NCBI GenBank assembly: GCA_964624585.1
Contig: CAZUXE010000002.1
Coordinates: 58,844-122,843, forward strand
Direction: 5' to 3'
Source: CAZUXE01 sp964624585
GTDB taxonomy: Bacteria > Hydrothermota > Tepidihabitantia > B3-TA06
Length of the DNA stretch: 64,000 nt
Every line of letters begins with the position of its first letter. Within the stretch, counting starts at the first letter, position 1. Positions 50,912 through 59,412 of this stretch are shown here, piece by piece. Both the position numbers and the translations under genes were made by a program. The notes below the pieces were generated by a model. The model was not told the DNA's origin. It saw nothing but the letters and a program-made list of their open reading frames with translations, and searched no databases.

Positions 50912-51676
50912 ATGAAAATAGCTCTGTTTGCGGATTATCACGGAGAGGAGAGGGTATGGCCTTTGCTTGAGGATGCCCTTGAAGATCAACGCTTAGATAT
51001 TATTGTTTTTGCAGGCGATATACTCAACTCCGAAGAGCGGGAAAAGGAATGGTTGAATGTATGTGCCGCCGGTAAGTTGCCTCGGAAGAAAAACGATGAC
51101 GACGATGATGATGGTGTTATTGATGAAATGGCTTACCGTGAGTTCTTCATTAATCTGACCGGATTCGGTGTACCGGTGATATTTGTTCCCGGTCATCTTG
51201 ACTCTCCAACCTCTCGTTTACAAAAGGCGCTTTCCGATTTTCCAAATGTAATAAATATCCAGGACGCGCCTTATCAAATTGGAGGCTATACATTTACGGG
51301 ATGGGGTGGTGCTATTGGCCCTGTGGATGCTGATGGGAAATTTTACTGTACTAAGGAAAGGAATTTTAAGAAAAAATTCTCTTCCGGTTTTGATTCTGAT
51401 CCTGAAAAAACCATATTTTTGGTACACACACCTCCTGTGTCGCGAGTTGATATTGATTCAGTTATCGGAGAACATGTTGGTTCCAAGGTAATAAATGAAA
51501 TACTGGAAAAGCATAAGCCGACATTTTGTTTTTGCGGACATGCTCATGGAACCCCTGGACAAGATTTGCTAGCTTCAACTACGGTTGTTAATCCAGGTCC
51601 CATGTTTAAGGGCAGATACGCGATAGTTGATACTGAACAGCATAAGGTTATATTTCCAACGCCTCTAAGGGTGTGA
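50912..51676 (+). CDS. calcineurin-like metallophosphoesterase
   Basis: 254 residues. Metal-site motifs in order: ADYHG near residue 8 (usual D-x-H), FAGDILN near 35, VPGHLDS near 95 where the family has GNH[DE], LVHTPPVSR near 170, and CGHAHGTPG near 208. The normally invariant Asn ligand of GNHD is replaced by Gly, while His and Asp remain. An odd KNDDDDDDG acidic loop lies at ~65. The phosphoester substrate is unknown. No ribosome site; the start is probably leaderless. It overlaps archease by four bases. Confidence 0.82.
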   Translation: MKIALFADYHGEERVWPLLEDALEDQRLDIIVFAGDILNSEEREKEWLNVCAAGKLPRKKNDDDDDDGVIDEMAYREFFINLTGFGVPVIFVPGHLDSPTSRLQKALSDFPNVINIQDAPYQIGGYTFTGWGGAIGPVDADGKFYCTKERNFKKKFSSGFDSDPEKTIFLVHTPPVSRVDIDSVIGEHVGSKVINEILEKHKPTFCFCGHAHGTPGQDLLASTTVVNPGPMFKGRYAIVDTEQHKVIFPTPLRV

Positions 51677-52107
51677 ACGAAACCGGTTGGAAGTCGCTTG
51701 AACATACAAGCGACTTGGAACTGGTGTTTTTCGGCAAATCTCAAACAGAACTATTCAAAAATGCTGCAAATGGGCTGATTGCCCAAATTGTAGAACTTGA
51801 CGATGTTGAGGTTAAGGAATATATTACAGTTTCGTTTAATTCTGAGACTGAAAAAGAACTGTTACTTGATTGGTTGAGAGAACTGCTTTATTTGGTAAAC
51901 GTTAGAATGTTTTTAATAAAAGAAGTATCCAGACTTGTTGCTTGTAAGTCAGCTAATGGATTTAAGCTGAAGGCTGAAGTTGGCGGCGAGAAGATTGACG
52001 AAAATAGGCATCAACTTTTGCATGAAGTTAAGACAGTAACTTATCAGGATTTTTCTTATCACCATGAGGGAGAAACCTGGATGGCGCAGGTAGTTTTTGA
52101 TGTCTGA
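51673..52107 (+). CDS. archease
   Basis: 144 residues of the archease family. Signature parts: WKSLEHTSDLELVFFGKS (usual EHTADVG), LLLDWLRELLYLVN, and the C-terminal HEVKTVTYQDFSYHHEGETWMAQVVFDV with its acidic/His metal site, given here as HEVKTVTYQDF and WMAQVVFDV. Archease activates the RNA ligase RtcB by promoting its guanylylation. No rtcB is in the window. Start GTG 51673 overlaps the phosphoesterase stop codon (GTGA). Confidence 0.85.
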   Translation: MNETGWKSLEHTSDLELVFFGKSQTELFKNAANGLIAQIVELDDVEVKEYITVSFNSETEKELLLDWLRELLYLVNVRMFLIKEVSRLVACKSANGFKLKAEVGGEKIDENRHQLLHEVKTVTYQDFSYHHEGETWMAQVVFDV

Positions 52108-52168
52108 TATTTCAATAATTGCTTACCATCCTAAAACTGGATGTGTTGGTAGGCTTGATGGAAAATAA
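52100..52168 (+). pseudogene. possible remnant of a DUF1028-type gene start
   Basis: ATG 52100 overlaps the archease stop and encodes 22 residues including SIIAYHPKTGCVG, which recalls the N-terminus of DUF1028 hydrolases (SIVAYDPETGELG). A stop then follows, and nothing further of the family is seen in any frame up to 52316. Either decay or coincidence. Confidence 0.22.
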
Positions 52169-52315
52169 ACTCTTCCTAACTTATTCTAACAAAAGTTGTA
52201 GGTTTGGATGCTCTATTCGAGAATTGGGCCTCACAGTTAGATTTTACAGATTAGCTAAGAAATTATCTTTTCAAATAAGCAGAACAGTATCTCTCAAAGT
52301 CGTATCGGAGGGAAG

Positions 52316-52747
52316 TTGAAAGCGGTAGTTCAAAGAGTAAAGAAAGCTCAGGTTCGTGTTAATGGGCGTAGGGTGTCGGAGATATCTAAAGGCTTGTTGC
52401 TTCTTTTGGGACTTGAAAAAGGCGATAGCCTTGAGGAGCTTATGAAGTTAGCGGAAAGGTTGCCTAAGTACAGATTTTTTTCAGATGACGCCGGTAAAAT
52501 GAATTTATCGCTTTTTGATATCAATGGAGCTATGATGGTAGTTTCTCAGTTTACGCTTGCCGGGAATCTTTCCAAGGGGTTGCGGCCATCCTTTGATAAT
52601 TCTATGGAGGCAGGGCAGGCAAAGGAGTGGATATCTGTGTTTGTAGATAAAGTTCGTTTGAGTGGTATTGAGGTTCAAGAAGGTATTTTTGGTGCATATA
52701 TGGAAGTGGAATTAATAAATGACGGACCTGTAACGTTCGTATTCTAA
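52316..52747 (+). CDS. dtd: D-aminoacyl-tRNA deacylase
   Basis: 143 residues. Removes D-amino acids, and glycine from tRNA-Ala. Opening KAVVQRVKKAQVRVNG, the active-site motif MVVSQFTLAGNLSKGLRPSF, and the C-terminal NDGPVTFVF (family NxGPVT) are intact. Start is TTG 52316, with GGAGGGA six bases upstream and no better ATG. It is part of the plus-strand housekeeping run, 12 bases before yicC. Confidence 0.94.
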   Translation: MKAVVQRVKKAQVRVNGRRVSEISKGLLLLLGLEKGDSLEELMKLAERLPKYRFFSDDAGKMNLSLFDINGAMMVVSQFTLAGNLSKGLRPSFDNSMEAGQAKEWISVFVDKVRLSGIEVQEGIFGAYMEVELINDGPVTFVF

Positions 52748-52759
52748 GGAGTTAATAAT

Positions 52760-53632
52760 ATGATTTGCAGCATGACTGGACAAGGAAGAGCGGCGGCAAT
52801 ATTGAAACCTGAGGGATTACGTGTAACAGTTGAAGCTCGTTCTCTTAACCATCGTTATCTTGACGTTAGTATCAAATTGCCTGACCAACTATCCGGTTAC
52901 GAAGAGCAAATAAAACAGGTTGTTAAGAATAATGTTAATCGCGGTTCGGTTACCGTGGTTATTCATGTTGAGGAATCCAACGGCAGGCATTTGGTGTTGG
53001 ATACAACGGTTCTTGATGATTTCTTGAATCTTTTCAAAGAACTTAAGAAAAGGGTTAATGTGTCGGATGGTTTTACGCCTGAGATGATGTTGAGAATTCC
53101 CGGATTAGTCAAAGAGAAACCAAAGGATATTGATACGGCAAAGCTTTGGAATCATACCAAGAAGTTGATAGATAAAGCTGTAAAAGATATGGTGAAAATG
53201 CGAAAAGCTGAGGGTAGGAATCTTGAAAAAGATTTGAAAGAACGTCATAAGATTATTGCCAAGCACTTGGCGGCTATTAAAAAGCGTATCCCTATCAGAA
53301 ATAACCGTAAGCGTGCAAAACTCATTGAACTTCTAAAGGAGCTTCAGGTGGAGCCTGATGAAAACCGTCTTCTTCAAGAGGTGCTTTATTTTTCAGAGCG
53401 CTATGATATTCATGAGGAATGTGTACGTTTAGATAATCATATAAAGCTTTTTAAGGAAACGCTTAATGGGAAAGAGTCAAACGGACGCAGGTTGAATTTT
53501 ACTACTCAGGAAATGATGAAGGAAACTAATACAATAGGGGCTAAGGCTAACGATACCGAAATGACTCATATGGTTATTTGCATTAAGGAAGAAGTTGAAA
53601 AAATACGAGAACAAGTGCAGAATGTTGAGTAG
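52760..53632 (+). CDS. yicC: YicC family endoribonuclease-like protein
   Basis: 290 residues. N-terminal SMTGQGRAAAIL, VEARSLNHRYLDVSIKLP, and C-terminal DIHEECVRLDNHIKLFKETL, GRRLNFTTQEMMKETNTIG-type block (RRLNFTTQEMMKE, NTIGAKAND) match the YicC/YloC family; E. coli and B. subtilis members have ribonuclease activity linked to sRNA turnover. ATG with AAGGAG. As usual in bacteria it lies directly before gmk, overlapping it. Confidence 0.93.
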   Translation: MICSMTGQGRAAAILKPEGLRVTVEARSLNHRYLDVSIKLPDQLSGYEEQIKQVVKNNVNRGSVTVVIHVEESNGRHLVLDTTVLDDFLNLFKELKKRVNVSDGFTPEMMLRIPGLVKEKPKDIDTAKLWNHTKKLIDKAVKDMVKMRKAEGRNLEKDLKERHKIIAKHLAAIKKRIPIRNNRKRAKLIELLKELQVEPDENRLLQEVLYFSERYDIHEECVRLDNHIKLFKETLNGKESNGRRLNFTTQEMMKETNTIGAKANDTEMTHMVICIKEEVEKIREQVQNVE

Positions 53633-54221
53633 TTCGCCTTTTTTGATTATAATATCGGCTCCGTCCGGTACGGGGAAAACAACTTTATGCCGCGCTTTGC
53701 TGAAACGTGACGAAAAAATTCGTTACTCCATATCAGTAACTACCCGTAGCCGCAAAGCTGAAGAAGAACACGGTAAGGATTATTACTTCCTTAGCGACAA
53801 GGAGTTTGACCTTCTTGTTGAAAATGGCGGATTGTTGGAATGGGAAGAGGTTTACCGGTATCGTTACGGTACGCCGAAGGACAAAACCGAAGAGTTACTT
53901 GCCCAGGGCTATAACGTACTGTTTGATTTGGATATCAAGGGTGCGGTAAACTTGAAGCGTCGGTTTCCTGATAGCGTTACTGTGTTTTTGCTTCCGCCAA
54001 GTATGGCTGAACTTGAACGTCGCATTACTTTGCGTGGACGTGATGATGCGGATAATATTAAGTTTCGCTTGGCGCAGGCTATGGCTGAAATGGAAAAGGC
54101 AAAGGAATTTGATTACATAATTGTAAACGATCTGCTTGATGAAAGCGTTCAAAAATTAGTATCAATTATCAAAGCGGAACGCTGTAGGTCGTTGCGGATT
54201 CGTGAAATTAAAATTGTTTAG
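53622..54221 (+). CDS. gmk: guanylate kinase
   Basis: About 199 residues. Phosphorylates GMP to GDP. Walker A IISAPSGTGKTTLCRAL at the start, then YSISVTTRSRKAEEEHGKDYYF (motifs SVTTRSRKAEEEHGKDYYF), WEEVYRYRYGTPK, VLFDLDIKGAVNLK. The frame is open from 53595, but ATG 53622, overlapping the yicC stop, gives the family's usual length. Coupled to yicC and followed by rpoZ, a common order. Confidence 0.95.
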   Translation: MLSSSPFLIIISAPSGTGKTTLCRALLKRDEKIRYSISVTTRSRKAEEEHGKDYYFLSDKEFDLLVENGGLLEWEEVYRYRYGTPKDKTEELLAQGYNVLFDLDIKGAVNLKRRFPDSVTVFLLPPSMAELERRITLRGRDDADNIKFRLAQAMAEMEKAKEFDYIIVNDLLDESVQKLVSIIKAERCRSLRIREIKIV

Positions 54222-54238
54222 AAATCGTGGAGGAAAAC

Positions 54239-54496
54239 ATGATAGATACCACGCTTGAAAAAATCTGGGAGCGTTACCAGAACAAGTATAGATTTCTGGT
54301 ATTGGCTTCCCGTGAAACCCGGAAGCTTATCGAAGCTGTTGCTGAGGGCAGAATTGAAACTATAGATAATCCGTACAGATTGGGCGTGCTTCGTACTATT
54401 CGTGGAGAAGCGGAAGATGATATTGTAGAAGTGGTTCCTGAAGAGCAGGTAGAGGAGTCATTAGAAGAAGAGAAACCTTTGGCCACCACAGACTAA
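54239..54496 (+). CDS. rpoZ: RNA polymerase omega subunit
   Basis: 85 residues. LEKIWERYQNKYRFLVLASRETRKL and NPYRLGVLRTIRGEA follow the RpoZ pattern (nkY.lvl.aakRAr.l) loosely; the position after gmk and before coaBC is the classical location. The acidic tail (VVPEEQVEESLEEEKP) is typical. GTG 54227 lies inside the ribosome site, so ATG 54239, five bases after GGAGG, is the start. It helps assemble core RNA polymerase. Confidence 0.85.
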   Translation: MIDTTLEKIWERYQNKYRFLVLASRETRKLIEAVAEGRIETIDNPYRLGVLRTIRGEAEDDIVEVVPEEQVEESLEEEKPLATTD

Positions 54497-54545
54497 ATCA
54501 ATTTAAGTTTGCCTTAAGAAGGTTTCTAGAAGAGGATTAAAACAA

Positions 54546-55730
54546 ATGAATGAACGGATACTTTTGGGAGTTACAGGTTCAATAGCGGCTTACAAGGCTC
54601 CGTTTATTCTCCGAAGACTAAACCAGCGTGGTTTTAGAGTGCCTGTAGTTTTAACTGAATCCGCGTTGCGTTTTATAGGTAGAGTTACGTTTGAGGCGCT
54701 TACTAAGTATGGGGTTTACGATAATCTTTGGGCGCGCAGACAGGCTCTTTCTCATATTTCTTTGCTTGAAGACACAAAACTAATTTTGCTTGCGCCAGCT
54801 ACGGCGAATATTATTGCTAAGTGTGCGAATGGATTAGCCGATGATCTATTGTCTTCTCTTTTGCTTGCCGCTAATCCTGAATTGGTAGTTATCGCCCCTG
54901 CCATGAATACCGGAATGTGGAATAATCCTGCAACTCAGGCGAATATTTCCTTGCTTAAACAAAGGGGAGTGCAATTTATAGAGCCTTCTTCTGGCGAATT
55001 GGCTTGCGGAGTTGTGGGTAAGGGTAGGCTTGTCAATATTGAAGAGCTTATTCTCAATGTTGAAGGAATGGTTCGGGCGTGTCCTCTCATAAGCGGTAAA
55101 AAGGTGCTTGTTACTGCAGGACGAACGGAGGAGGAATTAGATCCCGTAAGGGTATTGACTAACAGGTCATCGGGTAGGATGGGTGTTGAAATCGCTCGCG
55201 CTTTTGCAAGGGCTGGAGCTTGTGTAACTTTGCTTGCTGGTCAAATCAGTGTGCCTTTGCCTGAAGGAATCCATACAATTCGAACTTACTCTGCTGAACA
55301 AATGCTGAATCAATTAAAAATGATAATGTCTGAAACAGATATTCTTATTATGGCCGCCGCAATTGCTGACTATAGGCTGCAGTTACCTGCAGATGATAAG
55401 ATAAAGGATTCGAGTTTTTCCTTGAATCTTACAAAAACACCGGATATTCTTTCAGCTTTATCCAATTTTTCGGCAATTCGTATCGGGTTTTCAGTTGAAA
55501 CGAGTAGTAATTGGGAAAGTTTGGCGCTGAAGAAGCTGAGTTCAAAAAAATTAAACGCCATTGTAGCTAACCCTGCCGACGTTATAGATTCTAAGGAAAC
55601 ACGTGCTGTTATATTCTATTCAAACGGCAAAAAACTAGAAATTCCTCAAAGTAGTAAAAAGGAGTTGGCGCTTAAACTTGTTCAAGTAACAGCCGAACTG
55701 CTTGAAGAGAGGGAAGTTAATGGCAGTTGA
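54546..55730 (+). CDS. coaBC: bifunctional phosphopantothenoylcysteine decarboxylase/synthetase
   Basis: 394 residues. CoaC domain (~1-185): LLGVTGSIAAYKAPFILRRL, the catalytic His in LSHISLLEDTKLILLAPATANIIAK as two blocks (LSHISLLE and LLAPATANIIAK), PAMNTGMWNNPATQ, and Cys in GELACGVVGKGRL. CoaB domain (~190-390): VLVTAGRTEEELDPVRVLTN, SSGRMGVEIARAF, MAAAIADYRL. It makes 4'-phosphopantetheine in coenzyme A synthesis. Preceded by rpoZ, and overlaps dnaB by 11 bases. Confidence 0.95.
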   Translation: MNERILLGVTGSIAAYKAPFILRRLNQRGFRVPVVLTESALRFIGRVTFEALTKYGVYDNLWARRQALSHISLLEDTKLILLAPATANIIAKCANGLADDLLSSLLLAANPELVVIAPAMNTGMWNNPATQANISLLKQRGVQFIEPSSGELACGVVGKGRLVNIEELILNVEGMVRACPLISGKKVLVTAGRTEEELDPVRVLTNRSSGRMGVEIARAFARAGACVTLLAGQISVPLPEGIHTIRTYSAEQMLNQLKMIMSETDILIMAAAIADYRLQLPADDKIKDSSFSLNLTKTPDILSALSNFSAIRIGFSVETSSNWESLALKKLSSKKLNAIVANPADVIDSKETRAVIFYSNGKKLEIPQSSKKELALKLVQVTAELLEEREVNGS

Positions 55731-57135
55731 AGATATTACAGGTCGCCTAAAAGTTCCTCCACATGGAGCAGAGGCTGAAGCGTCTGTTTTAGCGGCAATG
55801 CTTATTTCTCAGGAAGCTCTTTTTAAGGGGTTTCAAACCCTTCGTCCCGAGTGTTTTTATAGTAGAAAAAATCGTTTGATTGCAGAGGCCTTACAGTCGT
55901 TGTTTGAACAGAACCAAACCGTGGATTTGGTTACTGTAGGGGAGGAGTTGAGTCGACAGAAAAAACTGTCCGATGCCGGTGGATTGGAGTATTTGTCATC
56001 TCTTACAGAAAATGTTGTAGCGCCGGCTCATGTTGAAGAACATGCTAAGATAGTTTATAGCAAATGGGTACAGAGACGTCTTATAGAAGTGGCTACCAAG
56101 GTAGTGCATGATGCGTATGATTCAGCTCAGCCGGTGGACGATATGCTTGATAAAGCTGAAAATCTTATCTTTGAAATTAAAGAATCGAAGTTAAGAGGTG
56201 GTTTTGTTGCCTTAAAAGACCTTCTTGTTCCCGCAATGAGGGCAATAGATAAGGCTAAACAGGAAGGTAGGCACGTTACCGGTGTATCTACTGGGCTTAC
56301 AGATTTAGATAAGATGACTTCAGGGTTTCAGCGAGGTGAACTCATAATTGTAGCTGGTCGTCCATCCATGGGTAAATCGTCGCTTGCCTTGAATATTGGG
56401 GTGGAGGCTGCCAAGAAAGAAGGGATTCGAGTTGGAATCTTTAGCCTGGAAATGACTACCGAGATGGTGGTTGAACGCATTATTTGTTCTGAGGCAGGAG
56501 TGAGTTTATCCAAGCTTCGTTCAGGTCATCTTAGTATGAATGACTACGCCCGACTTTCCAACGTTATGGGTGTTTTGAATGAACTTGACGTATTTGTTGA
56601 CGATACCCCTTCCTTATCCATTTTAGAACTCAAAGCCAAGGCGCGTCGTCTTGACGCTGAAAAAGATTTAGGAATGATTATTGTTGATTATATGCAGTTG
56701 ATGGACGCTTCCGCTTCGTTTGGTGGTCAACGTAGTCGTCAACAGGAGATTACAGAAATCAGTAGAGCGCTTAAAGCTTTGGCTAAAGAAGTTAATGTTC
56801 CAGTTGTAGCGCTTTCTCAGCTTTCCCGTCGTCCGGAAATGCGCGAAGATAAACGTCCTCAACTTGCTGACTTACGTGAATCAGGTGCTATTGAACAAGA
56901 TGCTGATTTGGTTTTGTTAATCCATAGGCCAGGATTTTACGATACCAAGGGTGAAGAAGAGCAAGCGGGAAGTCCTACCAAGGTTATAATAGCTAAGCAG
57001 AGAAATGGGCCTACTGGTGAAGTTGATTTAGTCTTCTTGAAGTCAATTATGAGATTTGAAAGTTATGTAGGAAAAGATGAAGGAGATTTTGTTGATTACG
57101 ATGAAAGTGTTCCGGAGGAGATGTCCCTTGATTAA
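55720..57135 (+). CDS. dnaB: replicative DNA helicase
   Basis: About 471 residues. N-terminal PHGAEAEASVLAAMLIS, then the RecA-like helicase with Walker A IVAGRPSMGKSSLALNIG, MIIVDYMQLM, QEITEISRALKALAKE, ALSQLSRRPEMREDKRP, LADLRESGAIEQDADLV, and AKQRNGPTGEVDLVF. ATG 55720 follows GAGGGA and overlaps the coaBC stop. Complete; no intein. Confidence 0.96.
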   Translation: MAVEDITGRLKVPPHGAEAEASVLAAMLISQEALFKGFQTLRPECFYSRKNRLIAEALQSLFEQNQTVDLVTVGEELSRQKKLSDAGGLEYLSSLTENVVAPAHVEEHAKIVYSKWVQRRLIEVATKVVHDAYDSAQPVDDMLDKAENLIFEIKESKLRGGFVALKDLLVPAMRAIDKAKQEGRHVTGVSTGLTDLDKMTSGFQRGELIIVAGRPSMGKSSLALNIGVEAAKKEGIRVGIFSLEMTTEMVVERIICSEAGVSLSKLRSGHLSMNDYARLSNVMGVLNELDVFVDDTPSLSILELKAKARRLDAEKDLGMIIVDYMQLMDASASFGGQRSRQQEITEISRALKALAKEVNVPVVALSQLSRRPEMREDKRPQLADLRESGAIEQDADLVLLIHRPGFYDTKGEEEQAGSPTKVIIAKQRNGPTGEVDLVFLKSIMRFESYVGKDEGDFVDYDESVPEEMSLD

Positions 57136-57259
57136 ACGAATTGAGTTTTTAACTTTTTCCTTGAATGATTATCAATGCGTTTACTATAAGAGAGCGCTTT
57201 AGCTTTGAATAGAAACATTGTTTGGGATTCTTTTTATTTTGCGGATAACTGGTTTCCTC

Positions 57260-57361
57260 ATGATTGAAGATGCTATGAAAAATGCAGCTGTGCTTGTGCT
57301 AGTTAAGCTTGAATCTGATTTTCTAAAGTTGAAGCTATTGGTGAAAGGAAGTCAAGTTTGA
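57260..57361 (+). CDS. possible 33-aa ORF overlapping the radA start
   Basis: ATG 57260 opens a frame (MIEDAMKNAAVLVLVKLE...) whose stop TGA overlaps the radA start (TTGA), enclosing its ribosome site. It could be a coupling peptide. There is no ribosome site of its own, so support is thin. Confidence 0.22.
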   Translation: MIEDAMKNAAVLVLVKLESDFLKLKLLVKGSQV

Positions 57362-58707
57362 AGCGCGAATCGATTTTCGTATGTCAGAATTGCGGTCATG
57401 AAAGTCCCAGATGGTTGGGTAGGTGTCCTGCCTGTGGAGAATGGAATAGCTTTGCCGAAGAGATGGTGCTTCCAAAATCAAAGAAAAGGAAAATTATAAA
57501 CACGGCATCAAGTAAGGTCGTAAAACTTTCGGAAGTGGAATTGGAGCGTCAACCTAGGTTTAATACCGCGCATCCTGAATTAAATAGGGTGCTTGGCGGA
57601 GGATTGGTTCCTGGTTCTGTTGTCCTTTTGGGGGGCGATCCTGGTATAGGTAAATCAACACTTGCTCTCCAATTGCTTTCTCAAGTAATTGCTCAAGCCA
57701 CAGCGCTTTACGTATCAGGCGAGGAGTCTCTTTCTCAAATTAAGCTTCGCGCCAGACGCTTAGGAATTAATTCTGCGAATCTTTTGTTATTTGCCGAAAC
57801 AAATGTTGATTCAATAGTACTCAAGGCTCAAGAAATAAAACCAACCTTGCTTGTTATAGATTCAATTCAAACCATGGTGATTTCTGAACTTTCAGGTGCT
57901 GCCGGAAGTGTGGGGCAAGTTCGTGAGTCAGCTGCGCGTCTACAAAGATTGGCAAAATCTGAAGGAATAACTACCCTGATAATTGGTCACGTTACTAAAT
58001 TTGGAACTATTGCAGGACCGCGTACGCTTGAACATATTGTAGATACTGTTCTTTACTTTGAAGGTGAACGTTTTCAGCAATATAGAATTCTTCGTGCGGT
58101 TAAAAACCGTTTCGGTTCCACCAATGAAATAGGTTTATTTCAAATGACTTCCGCTGGGCTTGAGGATATCAATAACCCATCGTTTATTTTTCTTTCCGAA
58201 GGCAATGAGCGTACTGCAGGTTCAGCTGTTACTGTAGTGATGGAAGGAAGTAGACCTCTTTTGCTTGAAGTGCAAGGTCTTACCGCTCCTACTCCTTTTC
58301 CTTCCCCCCAGAGGGTGTCAACCGGTTTCAATAGACAAAGATTCGCTATGTTGCTTGCTGTTTTGGCTCGCAGAGGCGGGATATCAGCCTTATCACTTGA
58401 TACCTATTTGAACGTAGTTGGAGGAATTTCAATTGATGAACCTTCGTGCGATTTAGCGGTTCTGCTTGCCATTGCCGCCTCATTGCAAGACAAGAAACTG
58501 CCCAATGATTTGATTATTTTTGGGGAAGTAGGTTTGGGTGGAGAAGTAAGGGCTGTGTCACAATCACAGCAGCGGCTCAATGAAGCCGCTAGATTGGGTT
58601 TTGTTAGGGCTTTGATTCCGAAAAGAAATGTGCAGAAAATAAAGGGTATTGAAATTGTGGGAGTGAAATCCATTCGTGAAGCGCTTGATGCGTTGGAAAA
58701 AATGTGA
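57358..58707 (+). CDS. radA: DNA repair protein RadA (Sms)
   Basis: 449 residues. N-terminal zinc finger (FVCQNCGHESPRWLGRCPACGEWN), RecA-like domain with Walker A LGGDPGIGKSTLALQLL, the RadA-specific KNRFGSTNEIGLF motif, and the C-terminal Lon-like domain (SLDTYLNVVGGISIDEPSCDLA-type: YLNVVGGISIDEPSCDLAV). It drives branch migration in recombination repair. Start TTG 57358 with AAAGGAAG upstream. Follows dnaB after 222 bases. Confidence 0.95.
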   Translation: MKRESIFVCQNCGHESPRWLGRCPACGEWNSFAEEMVLPKSKKRKIINTASSKVVKLSEVELERQPRFNTAHPELNRVLGGGLVPGSVVLLGGDPGIGKSTLALQLLSQVIAQATALYVSGEESLSQIKLRARRLGINSANLLLFAETNVDSIVLKAQEIKPTLLVIDSIQTMVISELSGAAGSVGQVRESAARLQRLAKSEGITTLIIGHVTKFGTIAGPRTLEHIVDTVLYFEGERFQQYRILRAVKNRFGSTNEIGLFQMTSAGLEDINNPSFIFLSEGNERTAGSAVTVVMEGSRPLLLEVQGLTAPTPFPSPQRVSTGFNRQRFAMLLAVLARRGGISALSLDTYLNVVGGISIDEPSCDLAVLLAIAASLQDKKLPNDLIIFGEVGLGGEVRAVSQSQQRLNEAARLGFVRALIPKRNVQKIKGIEIVGVKSIREALDALEKM

Positions 58708-58719
58708 AGGAGTTTATAG

Positions 58720-59259
58720 ATGTTTTTCAGAAAAGAAAAGTACATAATTGAAAAAGATGCCTTAATTGACGGGCGCGTTTTATCTTTATTCGAAATGCAG
58801 CTTTTACGGGGTAAGGTTTACGTACCAAAGCAAAGTAAAGAACTTGCCTCAGGTATTGCCCGTTTGAATAAGTGTAGCGACGTAAAAGTGGAATTTGTAG
58901 ATGCTCTTGATTCTACGGAAAAAGCCTTAAGGCTTGCACGTAGTAAGAAAGCTGTGTTGTTTAAGTTATCTAAGGAACTTAATGCAGAACAACTTCGTCG
59001 TAAGGGGGTACGGGTAGTAGATATTGACGCTTTATTCGAGCGTTTTGTCCCTCATTTTAAGCCAGGAGACGAAACTGTTGTTCGAGTAGTCAAACGCGGC
59101 AAAGAGCAGAATGAAGGAGTGGGTTACTTTTCAAATGGCGTAAAAGTGGTTGTTGAAGGTGGGGCAACCCATATAAATAGATATCTTGAAGTAATTATTA
59201 AGGGGGTTGTTAATACGCCTGCGGGTAGATTGGTCTTTGCAAGACCTAAGTATAGGTGA
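58720..59259 (+). CDS. PIN-like/TRAM domain protein, short form
   Basis: 179 residues. The C-terminal ~65 residues (HFKPGDETVVRVVKRGKEQNEGVGYF, GVKVVVEGGATHINRYLEV, VNTPAGRLVFARP) are a clear TRAM domain as in YacL. The N-terminal ~110 residues align by position with the PIN nuclease (DALIDGRVLSLFEMQLLRGKVYVP), but the downstream acidic residues (ADSxD, RGRRGLD) are absent and the family's N-terminal membrane helices are missing. A catalytically dead, soluble derivative is likely (inference). ATG has AAGGAG. It follows radA, the usual neighbour of YacL. Confidence 0.8.
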   Translation: MFFRKEKYIIEKDALIDGRVLSLFEMQLLRGKVYVPKQSKELASGIARLNKCSDVKVEFVDALDSTEKALRLARSKKAVLFKLSKELNAEQLRRKGVRVVDIDALFERFVPHFKPGDETVVRVVKRGKEQNEGVGYFSNGVKVVVEGGATHINRYLEVIIKGVVNTPAGRLVFARPKYR

Positions 59260-59350
59260 TTGTCTATTGACTTGTCTGTGCCTTGAGTTAAAAGAATACC
59301 TTTAGTTTAATTGCCTCAACGCACGTCAAAAAGTAGTAAGAAAATTAAAA

Positions 59351-59371
59351 AGGCCGGATTTTCTCCGGCCT
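59351..59371. terminator. bidirectional terminator
   Basis: AGGCCGGA / TCCGGCCT with a five-base loop, followed by TAAAGTTTTTT on the plus strand and TTTTTAATTTT on the minus strand. It separates the convergent TRAM and rpsT genes. Confidence 0.85.
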
Positions 59372-59412
59372 AAAGTTTTTTCCCCCACCTTGTCTGGACA
59401 TGGATGGGAAAG

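Noticed and set aside
52119..52319. 66-codon frame between archease and dtd
   Set aside because: No ribosome site and ordinary composition; it ends on the dtd start.
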